Assembly: GCA_021774875.1 (NCBI GenBank)
Contig: JAJFIP010000352.1
Location: 1 to 53,560, forward strand
Source: Emcibacter sp.
GTDB lineage: Bacteria; Pseudomonadota; Alphaproteobacteria; Sphingomonadales; Emcibacteraceae
Direction: 5' to 3'
DNA length: 53,560 nt
Shown: one piece after another, positions 25,847-35,924 of the stretch
How positions within the stretch are numbered: position 1 is the first letter of the stretch
Layout: every line of letters starts with the position of its first letter
Notes under the pieces: model-generated
Seen by the model: the letters and a program-made list of their open reading frames with translations, nothing else
What the model was told of the DNA's origin: nothing
Databases searched by the model: none
Position numbers and translations under genes: made by a program

Positions 25847-27898
25847 ATGGAATATCGTCTAGGTGTAGATGTCGGGGGAACTTTTACTGACTTGTTATTA
25901 ATCGAAGAGGATACGGGCCGGACTTACCGTAGCAAAGTACCCTCAACGCCCGCCGACCCCTCGCAGGCCGTCCTGAGCGGGACAAAAAAAATATGTGATA
26001 TGGCACAGATTACGTCTAGCGATTTATCCTTTTTTATGCATGGAACAACGGTGGCGACAAATGCGGTTTTGCAAAGAAAATATGCCCGGGTTGGCCTGAT
26101 CGTCAGCGATGGCTACCGACAGATATTACAGATCGCACGCTCTCTGGTTCCTGGTGGCCTGGCAGGCTGGCTTATCTGGCAGAAGCCTGAAACACTGGCC
26201 CCGCTGGAATGCACGATAGAGGTTCCTGAACGCCTTGATGCAGATGGTAATGTTATCCGCAATCTGGATGAGGATAACTTACGCAGCCAGCTTGAAACTT
26301 TAAGAAAAGAAAAAGTGGAAGCAGTAACAGTTTGCCTGATCAATAGCTTCGCCAATGATGCCCATGAAAAAAGAGTGGCTGAGATAGTTCGCGAAGAAAT
26401 GCCGGATATTCCGGTTTCCCTGTCTTCTGAAATATTGCCGGAAAAACAGGAATATGAGAGGGCATTGACTACGGTTGCCAATTCAGCTGTGCGTCCGACA
26501 GTTGCCCGATATGTGCAAAATCTGCGCAATGAATTACGCGCCCAGAATATGACCGGCCAGATAAACCTGCTCAGATCTGACGGCGGTCTGATGTCTTCGG
26601 AGAAATCAGAAGAACTGCCGGTCGCCATTCTGATGAGCGGCCCTGCCGGGGGGGTTTCAGGTGCGCTCTGGATTGCCCGCCATGCCGGATATGAAAATCT
26701 TCTGACCCTTGATATGGGTGGGACATCAACCGATGTGTCCCTGATTGAGCATGGCACCCCGCGCCTTACCCGGGATACGGAAGTGGGTGATTTGACGGTA
26801 CGCACTTCGTCCCTTGATATTAGAACCGTTGGTGCAGGCGGTGGCTCCATAGCTCATGTGCCGGAATTAACCGGTGCCTTGCGGGTCGGGCCGGAAAGTG
26901 CGGGTGCTGACCCGGGACCAGCCTGCTACGGCTTGGGTGGCGACAGTCCAACTGTTACCGATGCCAATGTGGTTTTGGGTTATTTGCCGGAAAGTTTGCT
27001 GGGCGGTGAAATGAAACTTGATGTTGATGCGGCAAAAAAAGCGGTGCAGACCATTGCTGATGCCCTCGGTATCAGCCTGATGGCGGCGGCGGCAGGTATC
27101 ATAGATATTGTTAATGAAAATATGTTTGGGGCTTTGCGGATTGTTTCTGTCCAGCAGGGCTATGACCCAAGAGATTTTGCCCTGATCGGTTTTGGCGGCG
27201 GGGGGCCTTTACAGGCCAATGCCATTGGTAAACTGACCCAGTCATGGCCGGTTATTATTCCGCCTGCTCCGGGAGTATTATGTGCTTATGGTGATGCCAC
27301 GACCCGGATGCGGGCGGAAACAGCACGAAGCTTGTCAAGCAGACTGGATAATGCCGATGGGGCTGAAATAGAAAAAATTCTGAAAAATATGGCTGGCGAG
27401 GTTAGTGCAGAACTTGCAGGGCAAGGGGTTCCGAAAGAGGAACAGGAAGTTCAATTTGAGGCTGGTGTCCGCTATCAGGGTCAAGGCTTTGAAGTAGTAT
27501 TGCCTTGCGCGAGCGAGAGATTTGCCGATCATGGACTTGAACAACTGGCCGAAGCTTTCCATAGCGAGCATGAGAAATTATTTACTTTCCGGCTGGATGC
27601 ACCCATAGAACTTGTCAACCTGCGGGTGACGGTGCTTGGCAAGTCAGCCAATGTCAAGGCCATTGAGATCGAAAAGGGTGATGGCGATCCCGGTGGTGCC
27701 GAAGATGGCACAACCACAGTCTGGATGGATGGGCAGGAAAAACAGGCCACACTCTATGACCGATCAAAACTCAGGGCAGGTGATAAAATTGCCGGACCGG
27801 CCATTATTACCGAGATGGATTCCACTACTTTAATCCTCAGTGGTCATGGCGCCCATATTGATCACCTTGGCAATATTTTAATCAATCCGTTAACATAA
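25847..27898 (+). CDS. Hydantoinase/oxoprolinase family subunit A (HyuA-like)
   Basis: YRLGVDVGGTFTDLLLIEEDTGRTYRSKVPSTP...LSFFMHGTTVATNAVLQRKYARVGLIVSDGYRQILQI...LLTLDMGGTSTDVSLIE. Confidence 0.92.
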   Translation: MEYRLGVDVGGTFTDLLLIEEDTGRTYRSKVPSTPADPSQAVLSGTKKICDMAQITSSDLSFFMHGTTVATNAVLQRKYARVGLIVSDGYRQILQIARSLVPGGLAGWLIWQKPETLAPLECTIEVPERLDADGNVIRNLDEDNLRSQLETLRKEKVEAVTVCLINSFANDAHEKRVAEIVREEMPDIPVSLSSEILPEKQEYERALTTVANSAVRPTVARYVQNLRNELRAQNMTGQINLLRSDGGLMSSEKSEELPVAILMSGPAGGVSGALWIARHAGYENLLTLDMGGTSTDVSLIEHGTPRLTRDTEVGDLTVRTSSLDIRTVGAGGGSIAHVPELTGALRVGPESAGADPGPACYGLGGDSPTVTDANVVLGYLPESLLGGEMKLDVDAAKKAVQTIADALGISLMAAAAGIIDIVNENMFGALRIVSVQQGYDPRDFALIGFGGGGPLQANAIGKLTQSWPVIIPPAPGVLCAYGDATTRMRAETARSLSSRLDNADGAEIEKILKNMAGEVSAELAGQGVPKEEQEVQFEAGVRYQGQGFEVVLPCASERFADHGLEQLAEAFHSEHEKLFTFRLDAPIELVNLRVTVLGKSANVKAIEIEKGDGDPGGAEDGTTTVWMDGQEKQATLYDRSKLRAGDKIAGPAIITEMDSTTLILSGHGAHIDHLGNILINPLT

Positions 27899-27908
27899 GG
27901 AGGACATC

Positions 27909-29762
27909 ATGGTTGCAACAATACTTCAGGAAAATACCACAGCCTTTAATACCGTGGATGTCGATCCCATCACTTTGGACATTATTGAAAATGCGTTGAA
28001 AAATGCCCGTTTTGAGATGGACGCGACACTATTCAGAACTGCCATGTCACCGGGAATACGCGAGCAGGGGGATGCCTTTCCTCTGATAGCTGATAAAAGC
28101 GGCCTTATGCTGGCTGGACAGTTCGGATCCTTCATTCGGGGGTTTCTCAACGGCTATGATGGTACTGTTGAAGAAGGTGATATTTTCTGGCTTTCAGACC
28201 CCTATACCTGTGAAGGTGCCGTTAGTCATGCCAATGACTGGCTGGTATTGCTGGCCATATTCAAGGACGGTCGTCATGTGGGCTGGAGCGCCATGTTCGG
28301 CCATATGACCGATGTGGGCGGCATGGTACCTGGGTCTTTGCCCACCAATGCCATTACAATTTTTCAGGAAGGTATAAGAATTCCACCGGTCAAACTCTAT
28401 CGCAAGGGTGTCAAACAGGATGATATTTTGAAAATTGTCCTTCATCAGTGCCGGATGCCCGAATGGGCCGGGGCAGATCTGAATGCCATTGTTGCCGCCT
28501 GTCGTATGGCGGAGCGCCGGGTTGTTGAGATGTGTGACCGTTTCGGGGCAGATACCTATATTACGGCAACAGAAAAACTACTGGATCGCAATAAAAGAGC
28601 CATGGCGCAACTGATAGCAACATCTGTGGGCGAAGAAAAAGTATCTTTTGAAGATTATGTCTGCGATGACGGGCGTGGTTTCGGGCCTTACAAGATAAAA
28701 TGCACCATGTGGCGTGAAGGCGATAAAGTGATCCTCGATTGGGAAGGTACGGACCCCCAGTCGGAAAGCTCAATCAATTTCTATCTTAATGAGAATATGC
28801 TCAAGATGTTTTTCGGCATCTATATGATTATGGTGTTTGATCCGCAGATTTTGTTTAATGATGGATTCTACGACTTGGTTGAGGTGCGTATTCCAGATGG
28901 CTCCCTGCTCAAGCCCCACTTTCCAGCAGCATTAAGCTGCCGCACCCATGCGCTGGGTCGAATTTTTGATGTGTTGGGTGCCCTGCTGGGCCAACGCCAG
29001 CCGGAATTTCTCAATGCTGCCGGATTTTCTTCCAGCCCTCATTTGATGTACTCCGGTTATGACAAGGAAGGTGAATGGTTTCAGCTGTTTCAGATCGGCT
29101 TTGGCGGAATTCCGGGGCGGCCTTTTGGCGATGGGCCTGATGGTCATTCGCTGTGGCCCGGCTTTAGCAACGTGCCAAATGAGTTTCTTGAGGCTTATTT
29201 TCCAATGCGTATTGACCGTTATGAAACCATTCCGGATTCTGGTGGGGCGGGCCTCAACAGAGGCGGAAACGGTATTTCAATCCAGTATTATTTCCTGCAG
29301 GCAGGTACGATTTCAATCCATGATGACCGCTGGTTTACATATCCCTGGGGCGTGAATGGCGGAAATCCGGGCATGCGTTCAACCAAGACACTGGTGCGCG
29401 TGGATGGGGACCGAGAAGTTCTGCCCTCCAAATGTGATAATATAACAGTTAATGAGGGGGACGTACTGATTTACAATACCTGGGGCGGTGGTGGATGGGG
29501 TAATCCGTTGGAACGTGATGCTGACCTTGTGGCTCGTGAGGTCAGACAGGGTCTGGTATCCGTTGACGGTGCCCGTTCTTATGGTGTTGTGCTGACCGAC
29601 GAAAATCAAGCTGATGAGGCGGCCACCAATGACTTGAGGGCTGTCATGAAAGAAAATATCAATACAGAACAGATATTTAACTATGGTCCTTCCATTGCCG
29701 AACTGCGGGAAAAATGTTTAGCGGAAACCGGACTTGAGCCGCCCATACAGCCGGTCTGGTGA
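27909..29762 (+). CDS. Hydantoinase/oxoprolinase family subunit B (HyuB-like)
   Basis: VDPITLDIIENALKNARFEMDATLFRTAMSPGIREQGDAFPLIADKSGLMLAGQ...; glycine-rich C-terminus YNTWGGGGWGNPLERD. Confidence 0.92.
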   Translation: MVATILQENTTAFNTVDVDPITLDIIENALKNARFEMDATLFRTAMSPGIREQGDAFPLIADKSGLMLAGQFGSFIRGFLNGYDGTVEEGDIFWLSDPYTCEGAVSHANDWLVLLAIFKDGRHVGWSAMFGHMTDVGGMVPGSLPTNAITIFQEGIRIPPVKLYRKGVKQDDILKIVLHQCRMPEWAGADLNAIVAACRMAERRVVEMCDRFGADTYITATEKLLDRNKRAMAQLIATSVGEEKVSFEDYVCDDGRGFGPYKIKCTMWREGDKVILDWEGTDPQSESSINFYLNENMLKMFFGIYMIMVFDPQILFNDGFYDLVEVRIPDGSLLKPHFPAALSCRTHALGRIFDVLGALLGQRQPEFLNAAGFSSSPHLMYSGYDKEGEWFQLFQIGFGGIPGRPFGDGPDGHSLWPGFSNVPNEFLEAYFPMRIDRYETIPDSGGAGLNRGGNGISIQYYFLQAGTISIHDDRWFTYPWGVNGGNPGMRSTKTLVRVDGDREVLPSKCDNITVNEGDVLIYNTWGGGGWGNPLERDADLVAREVRQGLVSVDGARSYGVVLTDENQADEAATNDLRAVMKENINTEQIFNYGPSIAELREKCLAETGLEPPIQPVW

Positions 29763-30811
29763 TGAACATAAGAAGTTCGGTATTATCTTTTCTGTTATTG
29801 ATCACAGTCGGTTCCGTCTATGGCGCAGAGAATAAACAAGAGCCGATAAAGCTGGCAGTCGGTGCTTTTGCGGCACCGGGAACACCTTGGGATAAGGATT
29901 GGCAGACATTTCAGCAAAATCTGACTCGAAAAAATCCGGGTGAACCTGAGTTTCAGGTCAAACTTCTGATCCGGGGCGAGGCGGGGGGTGAACCGGTAAC
30001 CATGACTAATATCCGCCGTAACCGACTTCAATTTGGTGGGTTTTCTATCGGTGGTGCCTCGGCGGTCATTCCTGAATTATCGGTGCTATTATCACCCTAT
30101 ATCTTTGATAGTGTTGAAGAACTTGACTATGTCATGGATAATTTCATGCTTGACATCTTTCAGCCGTTATTTGCGGCAAAAGGTCTGGTCCTGATCCAGT
30201 GGGTGGAAGTTGGCTGGCTGAATATGTATGGCAAAAAGCCGCTGATTACCCCGAGTGATGCCGCAGGCTATCGGTTACGGTCACAGGCTTCGGAAGCCTC
30301 GCAGGCCATGATGGCTTCGCTGGATGGTGATTTGCTGCAAATGCCGTTTCATGATCTCATACCAGCCTTACAAACCGGACTTGTGGAAGGCGGCGAAACC
30401 AATATTGTGCTCTATAGTGTCACCGGAATTTCTGAGGAGGCGTCTCATCTGGTCCTGACCCGACATGCCTATGATACGGGAATGATTGTTGCCAGTAAAA
30501 AATGGTATGACAGCCTTTCGCCAGATGCACAACGGCGCGTATTTGATGCTTTTCCGTCCTCTGAACTGGCGCGATCCGGGGTTCGCAAAATGGCCGCAAG
30601 CCTATTGAATATGCTAAAGGCGAAACCAGATGTTACTATTCATGAATTATCACCCGAAAAATTGACCGGCTGGAAAGAAGCCCTAAAAAATAATCATCAG
30701 AAAATTATCAGCAGAATAGGCGGCAAAGCCGATGACATATATCATGCCATGATCGCCGGGCGGGACGTATATAGAAATATGTACCGCACAGGAAAGCCAG
30801 AACATGAATAG
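29762..30811 (+). CDS. TRAP transporter substrate-binding protein (DctP-like)
   Basis: Signal peptide; DctP-like fold (PFHDLIPALQTGLVEGGETNIVLYSVTGISEEASHLVLTRHAYDTGMIVASKKWYDSL); directly followed by DctQ and DctM genes. Confidence 0.85.
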   Translation: MNIRSSVLSFLLLITVGSVYGAENKQEPIKLAVGAFAAPGTPWDKDWQTFQQNLTRKNPGEPEFQVKLLIRGEAGGEPVTMTNIRRNRLQFGGFSIGGASAVIPELSVLLSPYIFDSVEELDYVMDNFMLDIFQPLFAAKGLVLIQWVEVGWLNMYGKKPLITPSDAAGYRLRSQASEASQAMMASLDGDLLQMPFHDLIPALQTGLVEGGETNIVLYSVTGISEEASHLVLTRHAYDTGMIVASKKWYDSLSPDAQRRVFDAFPSSELARSGVRKMAASLLNMLKAKPDVTIHELSPEKLTGWKEALKNNHQKIISRIGGKADDIYHAMIAGRDVYRNMYRTGKPEHE

Positions 30812-31301
30812 GGCAGAAAGCTTAATAAACTATCTGTATAGATTTGAGAAAGCAGTGGCCTTGCTCGCTTTTGCGGTTATGACATTGGTGATTATTGCCG
30901 ATGTGATGAGCCGGAAAATGATAGGGCAGGGTATTGCCGGAGCACCGCGCATTGCTGTCTATGCCATGATCATCGCGGCCCTGATCAGTTTCGGGCTTGC
31001 TTCACATTCTGGGCGCCATCTCCGACCCCGTTTTGCCGATAACTGGTTACCTGAAAAATGGGATGGTATGGTCATTCGCCTGCAAGAAAGTCTTATGTCG
31101 GTATTCTGCCTGACATTTGCGATCACTGCCATGTTGGTGGTTTATGATACTTACCAGTTGCAGGAAACATCGCGTATGCTTCGTATCGCCATATGGCCCA
31201 TGCAGACGGTGATGCCGTTGGCTTTTGTTATCGGGGCGGTTCGCCATGGACTTTATGCTCTCTATCCTGACATCAGGCCACCAGAGGGCACATTGTCATG
31301 A
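30804..31301 (+). CDS. TRAP transporter small permease (DctQ-like)
   Basis: 165 aa, 4 TM pattern, between DctP and DctM genes with overlaps on both sides. Confidence 0.83.
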   Translation: MNRAESLINYLYRFEKAVALLAFAVMTLVIIADVMSRKMIGQGIAGAPRIAVYAMIIAALISFGLASHSGRHLRPRFADNWLPEKWDGMVIRLQESLMSVFCLTFAITAMLVVYDTYQLQETSRMLRIAIWPMQTVMPLAFVIGAVRHGLYALYPDIRPPEGTLS

Positions 31302-32557
31302 TGATCTTGCTCATTCTGGCGGTTGTTCTTGCCCTCATGCTACGCCAGAGAATTGTAGCTATCCTTGGATTTGTGGCGGGTTTCAGTTATCTGGTCTGGG
31401 GGGATGGCAATTTAACCTATGTGGTCTTGGACATATGGGCGGCGGCTGATCAGGAAATTCTGCTGTCTATTCCCCTGTTCATATTGGCGGGCAATATCAT
31501 GTCACGGGGCACCATTGCCGAAAGACTGATTGCGGTCATGCGGGTGGCAACAGCACCGGTTCCGGGTGGGCTTGCCATTGCGACAATTCTGTCCTGTGCA
31601 GTCTTTGCCGCTATCTCTGGATCATCAACGGTGACACTGATTGCCGTTGGCTCTATCATGTATCCGGCTCTGATCAAGGCGGGTTACAGCCGTAAATTTG
31701 CCATGGGCAGCCTTTGTGCAGCGGGAACGCTAGGCATCATCGTGCCGCCAAGTATTCCGCTCATTCTTTATGGTGTTATGACCGAGACATCTATTGCCGA
31801 CCTGTTCAAGGCAGGTATCGGCCCGGCGATCATGCTTACGCTGATCATTTCCCTTTATGCGCTCTATATCAATCGGTCTATTCTGCGCCAGAGGTTTGAT
31901 TTGACGGCGTTGCGCACGGCTTTGAAACGCGGCATCTTTTCACTTTTCATGCCAGTACTTATCCTGGGCGGTATTTATGGCGGGTTATTTACAGTGACAG
32001 AATCTGCGGCGGTCGCGGTTTTTTATGCCACTCTGGTCGAGCTTTTTATTCACCGGGAACTTAACTTCGCCAAACTGGAAGACGTGGTCATTGAAACTGC
32101 AACCATGATCGGTTCCCTGATGCCATTACTGATGATGGCCATGTCGATCAATATATTCATGACATATGAGCAGATACCCCATGCGCTGGTGGATATTATT
32201 TCAGCCATGATCACTGACCAGACATCTTTCCTGTTGTTGAGCATGATAGGATTGCTTATTGTAGGATGTTTTGTTGATATTGGCTCGGCGATACTTATTC
32301 TGGCCCCTTTACTGGCCCCTCTTGCCATAGCGCAGGGCGTTGATTTGATCCATTTTGGTATTGTCATGATAGTTAATCTGGAACTGGGCTATCTGACACC
32401 TCCATTCGGGCTTAATTTGATTGTAGCTATGGGGGTCTTTGGTGAGGATTTCTGGATTATAGCCAAATCGGTATTGCCATTTTTGGCCCTGATGTTTGTG
32501 GTCTTGCTGATTGTGACTTTCTGGCCTGCCCTGTCGCTTTATTTTGTTAGGATTTAA
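31298..32557 (+). CDS. TRAP transporter large permease (DctM-like)
   Basis: IPLFILAGNIMSRGTIAERLI...AISGSSTVTLIAVGSIMYPALIKAGYSRKFAMGSLCAAGTLGIIVPPSIPLILYGVMTE. Confidence 0.93.
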   Translation: MMILLILAVVLALMLRQRIVAILGFVAGFSYLVWGDGNLTYVVLDIWAAADQEILLSIPLFILAGNIMSRGTIAERLIAVMRVATAPVPGGLAIATILSCAVFAAISGSSTVTLIAVGSIMYPALIKAGYSRKFAMGSLCAAGTLGIIVPPSIPLILYGVMTETSIADLFKAGIGPAIMLTLIISLYALYINRSILRQRFDLTALRTALKRGIFSLFMPVLILGGIYGGLFTVTESAAVAVFYATLVELFIHRELNFAKLEDVVIETATMIGSLMPLLMMAMSINIFMTYEQIPHALVDIISAMITDQTSFLLLSMIGLLIVGCFVDIGSAILILAPLLAPLAIAQGVDLIHFGIVMIVNLELGYLTPPFGLNLIVAMGVFGEDFWIIAKSVLPFLALMFVVLLIVTFWPALSLYFVRI

Positions 32558-32560
32558 CCC

Positions 32561-34144
32561 ATGAATGAACAATTGATCTCAATTTTTGGCCAGATTCTAG
32601 GGAGTGAAAATTTCATTACTGACCCCAATGAATGTATTTATTATTCTCAGGATGTTTATAGCGCAGCTTCCCATGTGACACTGGGTATAATCAGACCGGG
32701 GAATATTGATGAACTTTCCGAGGCTGTGAAGGTCGCGATTGCTGCCGGATATTCACTGTTTCCGCGCGGCGGCGGGGTATCCTATACCAGCGGCTATCTG
32801 CCATCTGCCGAGAAATCCCTGACCATAGATACCGGGCGCATGAACCGTATTTTGGAGATTAACAGACGCGATATGTATGTCACAGTTGAATGTGGCTGTC
32901 GCTGGGTAGAATTATATGAAGCCTTGAAAGAAACGGGCCTCAGAACACCCTTCTGGGGTACGCTTTCGGGCATCAGTGCCACGGTTGGCGGTAGCCTGAG
33001 CCAGAATAGTATTTTTTTCGGCTCAGGTCATTATGGCACAGCAGCCGATAGTGTTACCTCCATGCAGCTGGTTACCGCCAGTGGCGAGGTGATTACCACA
33101 GGATCAAATGCGGTAAAGGTGGGTAGTCCTTTTTTCCGGCATTATGGCCCTGATCTGACGGGTCTTTTTATCGGGGATGCCGGGGCATTGGCGGTTAAGG
33201 CCACCATCACTTTGCGGCTCATTGCACAGACACCCCACAAGGCATTTGGCTCGTTTAATTTTTCTGATTATGATCATATGTTTGCTGCCATGGCGGAGAT
33301 TTCCCGGCAAGGACTGGCCAGTGAATGTTTTGGATTTGACCCCTTCCTGCAATCTCAGCGCATGAAGCGGGAGAGCCTCGCCAAGGATGTCAAAGCCCTA
33401 ACCGGCGTTATGAAAGCCAGCGGCCTGAAGGAGGCAGCTAAAATGGCTCTGGCTGGACGGGGGTATATGAAAGCGGTGCAATATTCCATTCATGTGATCA
33501 CCGAGCATAAATATGAAGGTGTGGCCGAGCAGTATATGGATGACATCCGGGCTGTGGTTCAAAAATGCCACGGTGACGAAATCGAAAATTCCATTCCCAA
33601 GATTATTAGTGCTAATCCCTTTACTCCACTTAATAATATGGTTGGGCCAGAAGGAGAACGCTGGTCACCGGTTCATGCCCTGATGCCCCACTCAAAGGTG
33701 AAAAATCTGCATGATGCCATTGAGGATGTTTATGCAGAGCAGGCTCAGGATATTGAGCAATATAATATTGGTATCGGGCATCTTTATACTACGGTCGGCG
33801 CGTCCGGCGTGGTGATTGAGCCAGTATTTTTCTGGCCTGATGCCCTGATGGCTTTCCACCACCGTCATGTGGAAAAAACTGTGCTGAAGGGCATGAAAGG
33901 ATTCCCCGAAAATCTGCCGGCCCGTGCAGCAGTGCAAAAATTGCGGGAAAAGCTGATAGATTTATTTGTGGACCACGGTGCGGTTCATTTCCAAATTGGC
34001 AAGACCTATAAATATAAGCAAGGACTGGAGCAGGCCAGCTATCAGCTGGTGGAAATGATTAAAAAAGAACTAGATCCCATGGGCAAAATTAATCCGGGTT
34101 GCCTGGGGTTATGGCCTGATGAAGAAGGACAAAATGATGACTGA
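32561..34144 (+). CDS. FAD-binding oxidoreductase (VAO/PCMH family)
   Basis: LFPRGGGVSYTSGYLPSAEKSLTIDTGRMNRILEIN...TLSGISATVGGSLSQNSIFFGSGHYGTAADSVTSMQLVTASGEVI. Confidence 0.87.
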   Translation: MNEQLISIFGQILGSENFITDPNECIYYSQDVYSAASHVTLGIIRPGNIDELSEAVKVAIAAGYSLFPRGGGVSYTSGYLPSAEKSLTIDTGRMNRILEINRRDMYVTVECGCRWVELYEALKETGLRTPFWGTLSGISATVGGSLSQNSIFFGSGHYGTAADSVTSMQLVTASGEVITTGSNAVKVGSPFFRHYGPDLTGLFIGDAGALAVKATITLRLIAQTPHKAFGSFNFSDYDHMFAAMAEISRQGLASECFGFDPFLQSQRMKRESLAKDVKALTGVMKASGLKEAAKMALAGRGYMKAVQYSIHVITEHKYEGVAEQYMDDIRAVVQKCHGDEIENSIPKIISANPFTPLNNMVGPEGERWSPVHALMPHSKVKNLHDAIEDVYAEQAQDIEQYNIGIGHLYTTVGASGVVIEPVFFWPDALMAFHHRHVEKTVLKGMKGFPENLPARAAVQKLREKLIDLFVDHGAVHFQIGKTYKYKQGLEQASYQLVEMIKKELDPMGKINPGCLGLWPDEEGQNDD

Positions 34145-35129
34145 AAATATTCAGATACGACTGAAAAACCGGCCTGAGAGTACGCCCGCAGTGGGTGATT
34201 TTGAAGTTGTTAAGGACAGTATGCCCGTGGCAGGAGACGGTGAGATATTATGCCGCAGTCTCTATCTGTCCCTTGATCCCTATATGCGTGGGCAGATCAG
34301 TGGTCGCCATATTTCCGGCGCCCTGCATCCGGGGGACATGATGCGGGGTGAGACAATTTCTGAAGTCGTAACCTCAGATCATCCGGATTATCAAGCTGGT
34401 GATCTGGTAGCCCATCAGGGCGGCTGGCAATGTTATTCAGTAGCGAAGGCGAGTGATCTTACTGCTGTTGACAGACGCATTAATCCGCATTCGCTGGCTC
34501 TTGGTATTCTGGGGATGCCAGGGCTTACTGCCTATGCCGGGATGACTTATCTGGCCGAATTGAAAAAGGGTGATCGGCTGGTGGTATCAGCAGCAAGTGG
34601 GGCAGTTGGTTCCATGGTTGGGCAAATCGCCAAACTCATGGGCTGTGAAGTGATCGGCATTGCAGGTTCTGATGAAAAATGTCGCTGGCTTACGGAACAA
34701 GCAGGATTTGAAGCTTGCATCAATTATAAAATTCAGGATTTAGCCGAGGGGCTAATACAATACTGTCCTGATGGAATTGATGTCTATTTCGACAATGTGG
34801 GCGGCGATACGCTGGAAGCGGCTATGTGGCAGCTTAGCCTCGGGGCGCGGGTTGTCCTATGTGGTCTGATGGCGCAATATAATAGCGATGTGATGCCACC
34901 CGGACCTAATCCTGCCACCATCATAAAGGCGAGGGCGACGGTTCGTGGACTTGTGGTTTATGACTTTTTTGATAAGAAACAGGAATTTCTCGACAAGGTA
35001 ATCCCGTGGGTTGATCAGGGCCGGATCAGCTACCAGGAAGATGTCACAGAAGGAATTGAGAATGCTCCCGCCGCTTTTGTCCGTCTGATGAGTGGCAAAA
35101 ATTTCGGCAAAACCATTATTAAATTCTAA
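34137..35129 (+). CDS. NADP-dependent MDR oxidoreductase (CurA/PTGR-like, copy 1)
   Basis: DGEILCRSLYLSLDPYMRGQISG...VVSAASGAVGSMVGQIAKLMGCEVIGIAGSDEKCRWL...DGIDVYFDNVGGDTLEAAM. Confidence 0.9.
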   Translation: MTENIQIRLKNRPESTPAVGDFEVVKDSMPVAGDGEILCRSLYLSLDPYMRGQISGRHISGALHPGDMMRGETISEVVTSDHPDYQAGDLVAHQGGWQCYSVAKASDLTAVDRRINPHSLALGILGMPGLTAYAGMTYLAELKKGDRLVVSAASGAVGSMVGQIAKLMGCEVIGIAGSDEKCRWLTEQAGFEACINYKIQDLAEGLIQYCPDGIDVYFDNVGGDTLEAAMWQLSLGARVVLCGLMAQYNSDVMPPGPNPATIIKARATVRGLVVYDFFDKKQEFLDKVIPWVDQGRISYQEDVTEGIENAPAAFVRLMSGKNFGKTIIKF

Positions 35130-35638
35130 CAAACCGCCATTGGCAAGGTTGAGGCATACTGACCTTGATGAAAGACCAGCGGTTTTTTTGCGCTGTGGTT
35201 ATGGGATAGCACCTCACCGACGAAAATAATATGGTCACCGCCATCATATTGGTGTTGGGTGCGACATTGCAGCAGGGCGGCACAGTCTTTCAGGACGGGT
35301 GTGTCGCCCAGACCCGGATAAATATCTATATTGGCAAATTTATCAACACCCGGACGGGCAAAACGGTTTGACATATCTTCCTGATCAATACTTAAAATAT
35401 GAATGTTGAAATATTCAGCATTCTGAAAACATGGGACACTATAGGAATCTTTTGCCAATGACCACAGAACCAATGGCGGATCCATGGAAACACTATTGAA
35501 GCTGCTGACTGTAATCCCCACAGGGCCGCCGTCGCTGTCCAAGGTGGTGATAATTGTGACCCCGGTAGCAAATTGACTGAGCGTGTCGCGAAAACCTTTC
35601 TTTTTGAAGTTTTCTTTTGTCATAATTGATTTTCTCAT
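35126..35638 (-). CDS. Flavin reductase domain protein (HpaC/HsaB-like)
   Basis: FRDTLSQFATGVTIITTLDSDGGPVGITVSSFNSVSMDPPLVLWSLAKDSYS; start may be internal Met at 35623. Confidence 0.9.
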   Translation of the reverse strand: MRKSIMTKENFKKKGFRDTLSQFATGVTIITTLDSDGGPVGITVSSFNSVSMDPPLVLWSLAKDSYSVPCFQNAEYFNIHILSIDQEDMSNRFARPGVDKFANIDIYPGLGDTPVLKDCAALLQCRTQHQYDGGDHIIFVGEVLSHNHSAKKPLVFHQGQYASTLPMAVC

Positions 35639-35672
35639 TAGCTATATCCGGAATGAAACTTAGCAAGAATAA

Positions 35673-35690
35673 TGGATCAAGATTGGATCA
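35673..35690. promoter_or_regulatory. TGGATCAAGATTGGATCA direct-repeat element shared with 47678
   Basis: Reverse complement contains TGATCCAATCTTGATCC, 16/17 identical to 47678-47694. Confidence 0.55.
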
Positions 35691-35701
35691 TCTGGAAAAA
35701 A

Positions 35702-35718
35702 TGACCATATAGTGGCCA
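35702..35718. promoter_or_regulatory. TGACCATATAGTGGCCA imperfect inverted repeat (TGRCCA-N5-TGGNCA)
   Basis: Same motif at 35794 and 47719; in flavin reductase / monooxygenase divergent region. Confidence 0.55.
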
Positions 35719-35793
35719 ATTTGAACCCGCTTTGCACAAAAAATCCAGAATGTATAAAGGCTAATGGCCCGTAATTGGGTAATTTCAGCTTGA

Positions 35794-35810
35794 TGACCAT
35801 TGTGTGGACA
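35794..35810. promoter_or_regulatory. TGACCATTGTGTGGACA imperfect inverted repeat (TGRCCA-N5-TGGNCA)
   Basis: Second copy in the same intergenic region. Confidence 0.4.
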
Positions 35811-35924
35811 ATCTCTGTTTTCTTCATATGCTATTTTGAACAGGCCTTATAAAGTCATGACAGAAGAACATATGTATGGCTCATATGTTGGCAATAATTT
35901 TCTTTGACAATATGGAGGATAGTG

